This document shows positions 17,705-25,230 of a stretch of 64,000 nt of DNA, in pieces (position 1 is the first letter of the stretch; each line of letters begins with the position of its first letter). Below the pieces are notes generated by a model that saw only the letters and a list, made by a program, of their open reading frames with translations, had not been told where the DNA came from and searched no databases. The stretch lies in the NCBI GenBank assembly GCA_016234555.1, contig JACRBJ010000096.1:28465-92464 (forward strand), written 5' to 3'. The stretch comes from Chloroflexota bacterium. GTDB taxonomy: Bacteria; Chloroflexota; Anaerolineae; Anaerolineales; Villigracilaceae. The translations under genes and the position numbers were made by a program.

Positions 17705-19297
17705 ATGCATCGTTTTTCGACATCCCAGCTCCTTTTCATGCTCGTCCTCGGTTTGATCGCCGCAGGCGCGGCCGGCTTGATTCTTTACAGCACGCCCGAA
17801 GGGTTGGGACTCTCCGACGATTCGATTGGCTACATCGCAGGCGCGCGCAGCATTCTCGACGGACAAGGCTACCGCGAAGCGTGGCTCACCAGCAACGGGC
17901 CCGTCACACACTTCCCGCCTGGCTTTTCCGCCGTGCTGGCACTGGTTGGTCTCAGCGGGCTCGATCCCCTGCGTGGCGCGCGTTTTTTGAATTCTCTGCT
18001 TTTTGGTGCGAACGCTTTTATGCTTGGGATCATCGGCTGGCGGATGACCAGGTCACAGACGGCGGGCGTTGTGTTGGCTTTGCTGTTCGCCGTCAACGCT
18101 TCATTGTTCAACGCCCATGCCGTGGCAATGAGCGAACCGCTGTACATCTTTTTTAGTCTCGCGGCGTTTCTGACTTTTTCAAATTACTTTGGAGTGCAAC
18201 AGCTCGCTGTTGCATCGGACAGCGAGCTGTCCGACAAATGGCTCATCGTCACAGGCATATTCACCGCATTTGCCTATCTCACCCGTTACGCAGGACTTGC
18301 CCTGCTTGCCACCTTCCTCGTCGCGCTGATTCTCCTGCAAGACACGTTGAGAAAAAAATTGGCGAGCACGGGGACTTTCCTTGCCAGCGTAATTCCGTTT
18401 TTGATCGGTTGGGCAATCCGCAACATGATCGTCGCGGACAACGCCACCAACCGCACGATGGTCTATCACCCGCTCACGGCGGAGAACATCGAAACGGGCA
18501 TTTACAACATCTCGGAGTTTTTGATCCCAGTCGAAACCTGGCGGCGGGCGCTGATTCAAATCCCCAATTTTTTTCTCGTGGTTAGCGCCGTCATTGCCAT
18601 TGTTCTGCTCGTTTGGCTTGCGGGCAAAGGTTTGAAGAAACTTCTCCAACCCGCAAGCGAACGCGCCGAAATTCTATCCTTCACCAACGGGCTTTACATC
18701 TTCGGCTATCTCGCATCCATCTTTTTGACGATGCTGTTCTTCGATGCCGCCACGAAATTCAAACTCCGCATCCTTTCGCCTGTTTACGTTTCCCTGCTCG
18801 TCCTGCTGGTTCTGCTTGGACATTGGGCATGGCAAAATCGCAGCATTGTTTTACGCGGACTGATTGTTCTCGCCACAATCTCCATCATTGGTCTTTCCGC
18901 CTATGACACATCGACATTCGTGACCAAGCTCCACAAAGGCGGACAGGGCTATGCCTCCTTCAAATGGTATGATTCGGAGGCGATGGATTTTCTGAGTCAA
19001 CTCCCCGAAGGGACGCGCATCTACACCAACCAGCCTGGTCCCGTTTACTTGTACACGGGTCGCCCAACCTATGTCCTGCCTGACCGCGTGGATGGTGTCA
19101 CTGGGCAGGAACGCGAACGATATGCCGAAGGCGTGCAGGCCCTTCACGAAGATGTGCTTTCAGGCAATGCCGTGCTGGCTCTCTTCAAGTTTGGCTCGGA
19201 GGATGAGGAAGTCCAATCCGTTTACATGGACCTCGCCGAAGGCTTGTATCTCGGTCACAGCTCACGCGGCGATAAGATTTACACGGCGTATCCATAA
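17705..19297 (+). CDS. GT39/ArnT-like polytopic glycosyltransferase with internal repeat
   Basis: A 530-residue membrane protein with about ten to twelve hydrophobic segments. The first external loop contains LSDDSIGYIAGARSIL and HFPPGFSAVLAL, resembling the acidic catalytic loop of GT39/ArnT-type transferases that use polyprenyl-phosphate sugars. A short soluble C-terminus follows. Residues about 163-177 (QQLAVASDSELSDK) are encoded by a palindromic repeat at 18196-18235 and look inserted. There is no Shine-Dalgarno sequence before the ATG at 17705. It probably adds a sugar to the glycan made by neighbouring genes. Confidence 0.65.
   Translation: MHRFSTSQLLFMLVLGLIAAGAAGLILYSTPEGLGLSDDSIGYIAGARSILDGQGYREAWLTSNGPVTHFPPGFSAVLALVGLSGLDPLRGARFLNSLLFGANAFMLGIIGWRMTRSQTAGVVLALLFAVNASLFNAHAVAMSEPLYIFFSLAAFLTFSNYFGVQQLAVASDSELSDKWLIVTGIFTAFAYLTRYAGLALLATFLVALILLQDTLRKKLASTGTFLASVIPFLIGWAIRNMIVADNATNRTMVYHPLTAENIETGIYNISEFLIPVETWRRALIQIPNFFLVVSAVIAIVLLVWLAGKGLKKLLQPASERAEILSFTNGLYIFGYLASIFLTMLFFDAATKFKLRILSPVYVSLLVLLVLLGHWAWQNRSIVLRGLIVLATISIIGLSAYDTSTFVTKLHKGGQGYASFKWYDSEAMDFLSQLPEGTRIYTNQPGPVYLYTGRPTYVLPDRVDGVTGQERERYAEGVQALHEDVLSGNAVLALFKFGSEDEEVQSVYMDLAEGLYLGHSSRGDKIYTAYP
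18196..18235. repeat. Double palindrome inside a coding sequence
   Basis: Two hairpins lie side by side: GCAACAGC-TC-GCTGTTGC and TCGGACAG-CGAG-CTGTCCGA. They are in frame within the GT39-like gene, in what is otherwise a loop between membrane segments, and share the core AGCTCGCTGT/ACAGCGAGCTGT in opposite orientation. Confidence 0.75.
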
Positions 19298-19301
19298 CGC
19301 T

Positions 19302-19400
19302 AAGACCTGACAGGTTTCATCGTAGTTCGAATTAACTGCGGCTCATGCAAATCAAAGCAAACCTGGTCAAACAGAATTTTGTGAAAACCCGTCAGGTCTT
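19302..19400. repeat. Long-spaced inverted repeat (AAGACCTGACAGGTTT arms)
   Basis: AAGACCTGACAGGTTTC near 19302 is matched, with one mismatch, by the inverse GAAAACCCGTCAGGTCTT ending at 19400. About 65 bases lie between. The element occupies nearly the whole gap between the GT39-like gene and the SDR gene, ending just before the latter's ribosome binding site. The layout resembles a miniature inverted-repeat element. Confidence 0.55.
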
Positions 19401-19417
19401 TTATAAGAGGAACTCAC

Positions 19418-20245
19418 ATGACCATTCTCGATAAATTCAATTTGAAAGATAAAGTTGCTGTTGTCACGGGCGGGGTGGGTCTGCTGGGTGCGGAATTTTG
19501 CAGGACCCTCGCCGAAGCGGGCGCAGCCGTCGCTGTGATTGACTTGAACGCCGATGCCGCCGTCAAAGTTGTGGATGGACTCACCCAAAGCGGATTCAAG
19601 GCGATGGGTATCCCCACCGACATTACCAAACCTGACTCGGTCAACGGGATGGTTGATTCTGTCCTCAAGGCTTTTGGCAGGCTCGATGTTTTGGTGAACT
19701 CCGCCGCCCTCGACCCCAAGTTTGACCCCGACGCCGCATCCAAAGGTATTGCCCCCGGCGCATTCGAAGACTATCCGCTGGAGCAGTGGAATGCCGCCAT
19801 GAGCGTCAACCTGACGGGGATGTTCCTCGTCACCCAGGCTTGTGTCAAGCCGATGATTGCGCAGGGTAAAAAGGGCAGCATCATCAACATCTGCTCGACC
19901 TATGGGCTGAACGGTCCCGACCAGCGCATCTACATCAAGGACGGCAGGCGTGTGGCGTTCAAGCCCGTCTACTACACCACCACAAAGGCTGGCGTGATGG
20001 GCTTCACCAAATATCTCGCTGCGTATTACGCTGGTACCGAAATCCGTGTGAACGCGCTTACCCCTGGCGGCGTGTTCAACAACCACGAAGAATATTTTGT
20101 TAAGAACTATTCTGCCAAGACCATCCTCGGACGCATGGCAAAGAAGGACGAAATGAACGGCGCGCTATTGTTCCTTGCCTCAGATGCATCTTCCTACATG
20201 ACAGGAAATAATGTCGTGGTGGATGGTGGATGGACGGCGTGGTAA
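19418..20245 (+). CDS. Short-chain dehydrogenase/reductase (PtmA-like)
   Basis: A 275-residue classical SDR. It has the cofactor motif TGGVGLLGAEF (about 17-27), NSAAL in place of NNAG, a catalytic Ser in NICSTYGLNG and YYTTTK as the Tyr/Lys pair, and it ends with DGGWTAW. AAGAGG precedes the ATG. It directly precedes the NeuA-like and NeuB-like genes, the position of PtmA-type reductases in nonulosonate/flagellin-glycan loci. A role in modifying the sugar precursor is therefore likely but the substrate is unproven. Confidence 0.88.
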   Translation: MTILDKFNLKDKVAVVTGGVGLLGAEFCRTLAEAGAAVAVIDLNADAAVKVVDGLTQSGFKAMGIPTDITKPDSVNGMVDSVLKAFGRLDVLVNSAALDPKFDPDAASKGIAPGAFEDYPLEQWNAAMSVNLTGMFLVTQACVKPMIAQGKKGSIINICSTYGLNGPDQRIYIKDGRRVAFKPVYYTTTKAGVMGFTKYLAAYYAGTEIRVNALTPGGVFNNHEEYFVKNYSAKTILGRMAKKDEMNGALLFLASDASSYMTGNNVVVDGGWTAW

Positions 20246-20254
20246 TTTTTTATT

Positions 20255-20282
20255 GTAGGGGCGAATGGCCATTCGCCCCTAC
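20255..20282. repeat. Perfect 28-bp palindrome, GTAGGGGCG family, copy 1
   Basis: GTAGGGGCGAATGG is followed directly by its exact reverse complement. It ends 9 bases before the start codon of the NeuA-HAD gene. The same outer arms occur at 22439-22466 and 42504-42550. Confidence 0.9.
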
Positions 20283-20291
20283 GGAGAATGT

Positions 20292-21509
20292 ATGACCGAA
20301 ATCCTTGCACTCATCCCTGCGCGCGGCGGCTCGAAAGGGATCCCGCGCAAAAACATTCGCTTCTTCGCGGGCTATCCGCTGATCGCGTGGAGTATCGCCG
20401 CGGCGAAGCAATCCAGCCTCGTGACCCGCGTCATCGTTTCGACGGATGACGAAGAGATTGCTTCCGTCGCCCGTGAGTGGGGAGCCGAGACCCCCTTCCT
20501 CCGCCCCGCGGAATTTGCACAGGACAAAACCACCGACCTGCCCGTCTTCGAACATGCGCTCAAATGGTTGGAGGAGATCGAAGGTTATTACCCTGAAATC
20601 GTGATTCAACTGCGACCCACTTCGCCGATCCGCCCGCGCACGATGGTGGATGACGCCATCCGTATTCTGTTCGAACATCCCGATGCGGACTGCGTGCGCG
20701 GCGTTGTGCCTGCCGCCCAAAACCCATTCAAGATGTGGAGATTCAACGGCGAAGGCAAACCGCTCAATCCCCTGCTTCAAGTGGACGGTATCGCCGAGCC
20801 GTATAATGCGCCGCGCCAAATCCTGCCGCCCGTTTACTGGCAGACGGGTCATATCGACGCCATCCGCATTTCGACCATCACGCAGAAAAACTCGCTGACG
20901 GGGGATGTCATCTACCCGCTGTTGATCGACTCGAAATACACGGTGGACATTGACAACCTTTCCGACTGGGCGAAGTATGAAGCGTTGGTTTACAGCGGAC
21001 TGGAAATGGTCTCACCGGGGAATCCGCACCGTCCCATGCCTGAAACAATCAAGTTGATCATCTGTGACTTCGACGGCGTGGTGACAGACAACCAGGTCAT
21101 CACCGACCAGAATGGGAAAGAATCAGTCGTCGCTTCGCGCAGCGACAGCATGCACATCAAGACCCTGCGTGAAAAAGGCATCGAGTTGATGATCCTCTCC
21201 TCGGAGCCGAACCCCGTCGTGATGGCGCGCGCGAAAAAGATTGGGGTGGAGGCAAGGCACGGGATCGGGTTGCAGGATAAGGGTCGCGTCATGCTCCAGG
21301 TCCTCGAGCAGAAAAAGCTCAAGACGGAGAACGTCATCTACGTTGGCAACGACCTCAATGACCTTCCCTGTTTTGAAATTGCAGGTTGGTCTGTGGCGGT
21401 GGCGGATGCCTATCCTGAGGTCATTCGCGCGGCAGACCATGTGCTGACAAAGACTGGCGGACATGGGGCGATTCGGGAGTTGTGTGAATTAATATTAAAC
21501 AGACCCTAA
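20292..21509 (+). CDS. neuA: Bifunctional acylneuraminate cytidylyltransferase / HAD phosphatase
   Basis: A 405-residue fusion. The start at 20292 follows GGAG and places the nucleotide-binding motif LIPARGGSKGIPRKN at residues 6-20. The first ~240 residues are a CMP-nonulosonate synthetase (QLRPTSPIR, YWQTGHIDA). Residues ~255-405 are a KdsC-type HAD phosphatase with all catalytic motifs: DFDGVVTDN, LSSE, DKGRVM and YVGNDLNDLP. Animal CMAS has a similar order, and KDN-9-phosphate phosphatases are HAD relatives. So this single protein could dephosphorylate a nonulosonate-9-phosphate and then activate it with CMP. The exact sugar is inferred, not shown. Confidence 0.9.
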   Translation: MTEILALIPARGGSKGIPRKNIRFFAGYPLIAWSIAAAKQSSLVTRVIVSTDDEEIASVAREWGAETPFLRPAEFAQDKTTDLPVFEHALKWLEEIEGYYPEIVIQLRPTSPIRPRTMVDDAIRILFEHPDADCVRGVVPAAQNPFKMWRFNGEGKPLNPLLQVDGIAEPYNAPRQILPPVYWQTGHIDAIRISTITQKNSLTGDVIYPLLIDSKYTVDIDNLSDWAKYEALVYSGLEMVSPGNPHRPMPETIKLIICDFDGVVTDNQVITDQNGKESVVASRSDSMHIKTLREKGIELMILSSEPNPVVMARAKKIGVEARHGIGLQDKGRVMLQVLEQKKLKTENVIYVGNDLNDLPCFEIAGWSVAVADAYPEVIRAADHVLTKTGGHGAIRELCELILNRP

Positions 21510-21533
21510 AGGTTCTTACAACCTTTAGGGTCT
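21501..21533. repeat. Perfect hairpin AGACCCTAAAGGTT / AACCTTTAGGGTCT
   Basis: 14-bp perfect arms surround a CTTAC loop. The left arm contains the last two codons and the TAA stop of the NeuA-HAD gene; the right arm ends 16 bases before the neuB start. No T-tract follows, so it is more likely a mobile palindrome than a terminator, though it could attenuate. Confidence 0.75.
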
Positions 21534-21549
21534 CATCCAAGGAGAAAAA

Positions 21550-22431
21550 ATGGCTCGTGAAATCAAATTTGGAAAACGAATGATCGGCGACGGTCATCCC
21601 ACATATATCATTGCAGAGGCGGGTATCAATCACAACGGCGATTTGGACATCGCGAAGAAAATTATCGATGCCGCTGCCCACGCGGGCGCGGACGCGGTTA
21701 AGTTCCAGAAGCGCACCCCTGAAATCTGCACCCCGCCCGATCAGCAAAAGCAGATGCGCGAGACGCCCTGGGGCTACATCACCTATCTGGATTATCGTTA
21801 CAAGGTCGAGTTCGACGAAGAACAGTACCGTGAGTTGGATCGTCATTGCAAGGAAAAAGGCATCGACTGGATGGTCTCGGTTTGGGACGAGCCTTCGGTG
21901 GATTTCATGGAGCAGTTCGACACGCCCGCCTACAAACTCCCTTCTGCTTCGCTTACCGACCACAAACTGTTGAAGCACGTCCGCAAGACGGGCAAGCCCG
22001 TCATCATCTCGACGGGCATGTCCACGATGGAAGAAATTCACAAGGGTGTGGATGCTGCCGGCGTGGATAACCTGGTCATCATGCACAGCACCAGCGCCTA
22101 TCCCTGCCCGCCTGAGGAGTTGAACCTGCGGATGATCGAGACCCTGCGCCGCGAATTCCCCGACACCCCCATCGGTTATTCTGGACACGAAGTTGGTCTT
22201 GTTCCCTCAGCCATTGCCGTGGCTTTGGGCGCGACCTCCGTCGAACGTCACATCACGCTCGACCGCGCCATGTGGGGCAGCGACCAGGCGGCTTCGGTGG
22301 AACCGGGCGGCTTCGAGAAACTGGTCAAGTACATCCGCGTGACCGAAGCCTCGCTCGGCGACGGCGTAAAGAAGGTTTACGAATCCGAAAAGGGTTCACT
22401 GAAGAAATTGCGCCGCGTGGTAAACGAATAA
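21550..22431 (+). CDS. neuB: NeuB-type nonulosonate synthase lacking the C-terminal SAF domain
   Basis: A 293-residue TIM-barrel synthase that condenses PEP with a six-carbon sugar to give a nine-carbon acid. Motifs seen are IIAEAGINHNGD, DAVKFQKR, PAYKLPSASLTD, ISTGMST, HSTSAYPCP, GYSGHEVG and ERHITLDRAMWGSDQAASVEP, all typical of NeuB/LegI. Usual NeuB proteins are about 335-350 residues with an antifreeze-like SAF lid. This one stops right after the barrel, with a normal stop codon and no leftover SAF sequence downstream. AGGAG precedes the ATG. It is co-directional with the NeuA-HAD gene. Confidence 0.9.
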   Translation: MAREIKFGKRMIGDGHPTYIIAEAGINHNGDLDIAKKIIDAAAHAGADAVKFQKRTPEICTPPDQQKQMRETPWGYITYLDYRYKVEFDEEQYRELDRHCKEKGIDWMVSVWDEPSVDFMEQFDTPAYKLPSASLTDHKLLKHVRKTGKPVIISTGMSTMEEIHKGVDAAGVDNLVIMHSTSAYPCPPEELNLRMIETLRREFPDTPIGYSGHEVGLVPSAIAVALGATSVERHITLDRAMWGSDQAASVEPGGFEKLVKYIRVTEASLGDGVKKVYESEKGSLKKLRRVVNE

Positions 22432-22438
22432 TTTATTT

Positions 22439-22466
22439 GTAGGGGCGACTCGCGAGTCGCCCCTAC
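22439..22466. repeat. Perfect 28-bp palindrome, GTAGGGGCG family, copy 2
   Basis: GTAGGGGCGACTCG is followed by its exact reverse complement. It lies between neuB and the second sulfotransferase gene, 9 bases before that start codon, which has no recognisable Shine-Dalgarno sequence. Confidence 0.9.
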
Positions 22467-22475
22467 GGTTGAATC

Positions 22476-23330
22476 ATGAATATCACCCAAAAACTCCGTC
22501 GATCATTACGTCCCGCAGGGAAAACCGCCCAGGCAATTTTGCGCTGGAAGCGGTTCTCCTTCAACAATGCGCCGCCCATCTTTGGCAACTCCAAGCCCAA
22601 GAGCGGATCGCACCTGTTGCTGCAAATCCTCAACGGCTTTACGCAGATCATGCCCTACCGTTATGTGGATGCGGACCCGATTCGGACGATCAAAAAGGAC
22701 GGTGGACGACGGATGGCGGATAGCATTGCATCTGATTTACGAAGCGTCCCGCAGGGTGTGATTGGCTGGGGATATGTGGAAGCGTCGCCTGAGAATGTGG
22801 CTGTTCTGTGTCAGCCGAACCGCGTCAATTATTTCATCTACCGCGATCCGCGCGACATGCTTGTCTCTCAGGTCTTCTTTGCCACCGACATGCACGAGGA
22901 ACACGGGATGCATGCTTACTACAAGTCTTTGCCTGATTTTGCGGCACGACTCAACGTGGCGATCACCGGCATCGACCGCGATGGGCTGAAAATGGTCAGC
23001 GTCAAGCAACGCTACGAAGGTGTCTTTCAATGGTTGAGACAGAAACATGTCATGTGCATCCGCTTCGAGGATTTGATCAACAACCGCGACGCCACGCTCA
23101 CCGCCATGCTCGATGAAGTGGAAAAGACGGGGTACAAAATCCCGACTTCACGCGAGAAGGCTTTGTCTATTTTGGTGGACGCCATCCAGCCGAAGAAAAG
23201 TCACACCTTCCGCTCTGGAAAGACGGGCGGCTGGAGTCAACATTTCACCGAGGAACATAAGAAGTTATTCAAGGATGTGGCGGGGGATTTGCTGGTCAGG
23301 TTGGGATATGAGAAGGGGAATGATTGGTAA
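22476..23330 (+). CDS. Second sulfotransferase (PAPS-dependent)
   Basis: A 284-residue sulfotransferase-fold protein. The 5'-phosphosulfate loop is NSKPKSGSHLLLQIL (about 36-50), the 3'-phosphate region is YFIYRDPRDMLVSQVFF (about 116-132), and the late GKTGGWSQHFTEEHKKLF matches the conserved C-terminal PAPS-binding segment of cytosolic-type sulfotransferases. It shares little sequence with the enzyme at 10630-11664, so a different acceptor is likely. Placed directly after neuB, it may sulfate a nonulosonate-containing glycan. The start codon follows a palindromic repeat and has no ribosome binding site. Confidence 0.85.
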   Translation: MNITQKLRRSLRPAGKTAQAILRWKRFSFNNAPPIFGNSKPKSGSHLLLQILNGFTQIMPYRYVDADPIRTIKKDGGRRMADSIASDLRSVPQGVIGWGYVEASPENVAVLCQPNRVNYFIYRDPRDMLVSQVFFATDMHEEHGMHAYYKSLPDFAARLNVAITGIDRDGLKMVSVKQRYEGVFQWLRQKHVMCIRFEDLINNRDATLTAMLDEVEKTGYKIPTSREKALSILVDAIQPKKSHTFRSGKTGGWSQHFTEEHKKLFKDVAGDLLVRLGYEKGNDW

Positions 23331-23391
23331 GTTATCCCCGAATCTCGAAGTTCCGCTTCGCGAAAACTCGGAAGTCTGCTTTTGGCAGGTT

Positions 23392-25065
23392 ATGATGAAA
23401 AAAGTTTTTCATTGCACATTCCTGTTCTTTTTTACTCTCTCTGCCTGTTCCACTCCCACCTCAATAACCCCCACAGATACTCCAGTTCCTCCAATACCGA
23501 CGCTCACCCAGACGCCTGTCCCAACAGCCACAATTGGAATTCCCACTTTCACCGCCACGCCCCAGCCTGATTTTGGCGATCATCCCGCCTTTCTTGCGTG
23601 GCCCCTGCCGGCAAGAATTGGCTTGGCGCGGATATCGCAGTATCCCAATACGCCGTGGACATGGAATTATCTCGGCTTGAACGAAGGCTACCAATGCCCG
23701 CCGATGTTCGGCTATTTGGAACTTTCGTATGACTACTGGCGCGATATATCCATCCCAATTGAGCAGGATCAGGCGCAGGCTGACCCCCACAATTTTCAAA
23801 TGATCGAATGTTATACAACAGGCGGCGCTGTGGACAAGCGCGGACATGAAGGCACGGATATTAAAGCGCCCGCCGATACGCCCGTTTACGCCGTTGCCGA
23901 TGGAAAAATTGCGGGATGGCGGCTGAACGGACTGAACAGCATGATGGTGTTGAAGCATTGTCCCGGCGGCGACTGGGATGCTCAAAACCAATGCAGCGGC
24001 ACAAAGTGGTACACAACCTACATGCACCTCGTTCTCGATGAGGAATTATTCGTGGAAAACCTCGACGTTGCACAGGGCGACACGCTTGGCGCAATTTACA
24101 ATCAGGGCGATAACTCGCACCTGCATTTCGAGGTCGGCTTGGACAAGCGTAGTTACGAAAATTTCGTCAACCCCTGGGGGCGCGACAAAGCTCCCTGGCT
24201 GGGATGTATGTGGCTCGATCAATCGCTCTGCCCGTTCCCCGACCCAAACACAAATCGTGTTGCGTTTCTTGCAGGCTCATCCTTGTCCATCAGGCAGGGC
24301 GGATCGATGATTGCCATCCGCGACGTGCAGGATTTGAAGAAGATTTGGCTGTGGAAGGATCGCATCGCGCTGTTGGATTCTCAGGGCAGGTTGTTCCTCC
24401 GCGATGGCAGATTCAACACGGGAGAGGATTCCGCCCGGGGTTGGATTCTGTTTGCGGAGAATGTCGGCGACTTTGGGATTGCCGATCGACGCGCCGCGAT
24501 TCTCGATGTCGGCGGGAATCTTTTCGTCAACGAAACGAATCAGCCCGCGGGGTGGATTCGGCTGGCTGAAAACGTCCGCGCGTTCTCGATATCAAATCAG
24601 CGCGTTGGCTATCTCACAAAAAATGGTGAACTGTATGCCAGGGAGGGAAGTTTTGATGGCGAATGGATTCCACTTGCCAGAGGCGTATCCGCGTTCCAGT
24701 TGACCGACAACCGCATCGCCATTGCGGATTCACAAGGCAGTCTCTTCGTCAACGAAGGTGAGGCTCGCGCGGAGTGGAAGCAGATGGCGGAGCGCGTCCA
24801 GGCTTTTCAGTTGACCAACCTGCGGGTGGGCGTACTCGACGCGGAAGGTAATCTACAGGTCAAGGAGGGAAACCTGCGCGCGGAATGGGTTCGGGTTGCA
24901 AAGAATGTTATTTCGTTTCAGCTATCGAACTATCGCATGGTGGTTCGCGGCGCAGACGGGACGTTCAAATATCAGGAGGGGAATCTGTATCAGCCCTTGA
25001 GCGACCTTCCATCTGATTTGCAGTCGGCAGTTTTGAACGACGAACAGCCTGTTTTCCTGCCGTAA
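23392..25065 (+). CDS. M23-family peptidase lipoprotein with propeller-like repeats
   Basis: A 557-residue protein. The open frame extends upstream over the sulfotransferase gene, but the signal peptide with lipobox LSAC (Cys19) fixes the start at the ATGATG at 23392/23395. After a Thr/Pro linker comes an M23 (LytM) domain with zinc ligands in GHEGTDIKAP (His152, Asp156) and HLHFEV (His243, His245). From about residue 300 there are five to six repeats of about 43 residues, pattern WxxLAxxVxxFQLTxxRxGVLDxxGNLxVxEG, resembling tectonin-type beta-propeller blades. A plausible reading is a surface endopeptidase with a glycan- or peptide-binding propeller. Confidence 0.8.
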   Translation: MMKKVFHCTFLFFFTLSACSTPTSITPTDTPVPPIPTLTQTPVPTATIGIPTFTATPQPDFGDHPAFLAWPLPARIGLARISQYPNTPWTWNYLGLNEGYQCPPMFGYLELSYDYWRDISIPIEQDQAQADPHNFQMIECYTTGGAVDKRGHEGTDIKAPADTPVYAVADGKIAGWRLNGLNSMMVLKHCPGGDWDAQNQCSGTKWYTTYMHLVLDEELFVENLDVAQGDTLGAIYNQGDNSHLHFEVGLDKRSYENFVNPWGRDKAPWLGCMWLDQSLCPFPDPNTNRVAFLAGSSLSIRQGGSMIAIRDVQDLKKIWLWKDRIALLDSQGRLFLRDGRFNTGEDSARGWILFAENVGDFGIADRRAAILDVGGNLFVNETNQPAGWIRLAENVRAFSISNQRVGYLTKNGELYAREGSFDGEWIPLARGVSAFQLTDNRIAIADSQGSLFVNEGEARAEWKQMAERVQAFQLTNLRVGVLDAEGNLQVKEGNLRAEWVRVAKNVISFQLSNYRMVVRGADGTFKYQEGNLYQPLSDLPSDLQSAVLNDEQPVFLP

Positions 25066-25095
25066 ACAATCGAATCGTCCTCTCGTTTCGTACAG

Positions 25096-25101
25096 TATAA
25101 T
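25096..25101 (+). promoter_or_regulatory. Candidate -10 box
   Basis: Consensus TATAAT stands 10 bases before the small ORF at 25112 and about 130 before the epimerase gene. It could start the transcript for the 25231-29013 gene set. Confidence 0.45.
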
Positions 25102-25111
25102 CATCCTCGCC

Positions 25112-25228
25112 ATGTTCAAAGAATTCTTTGCCCGGCGTATCAAACGCGGATTCACCCGCGGACTCAACAATCTCAAAATTTCTTGCGTCACAAAGCAGGT
25201 TGACGGAAGCCCCAGCCAGGAATTTTAG
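25112..25228 (+). CDS. Possible small basic peptide (38 residues)
   Basis: ATG at 25112 opens a 38-codon frame ending in TAG two bases before the epimerase ATG. It begins MFKEFFARRIKRGFTRGL, an amphipathic basic helix. A TATAAT lies just upstream and there is no Shine-Dalgarno sequence. It fills the gap exactly, which favours a real leader peptide or coupling ORF, but it could also be chance. Confidence 0.3.
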   Translation: MFKEFFARRIKRGFTRGLNNLKISCVTKQVDGSPSQEF

Positions 25229-25230
25229 CC

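Noticed and set aside
19298..19417. Possible small RNA or tRNA in the gap before the SDR gene
   Set aside because: No cloverleaf can be drawn and no tRNA motifs (such as GGTTCGA arms in the right places) are present. The inverted repeat explains the symmetry.
23113..23391. Upstream extension of the M23 lipoprotein frame into the sulfotransferase gene
   Set aside because: The signal peptide and lipobox begin at 23392, and the extension is translated from the sulfotransferase coding sequence in another frame.
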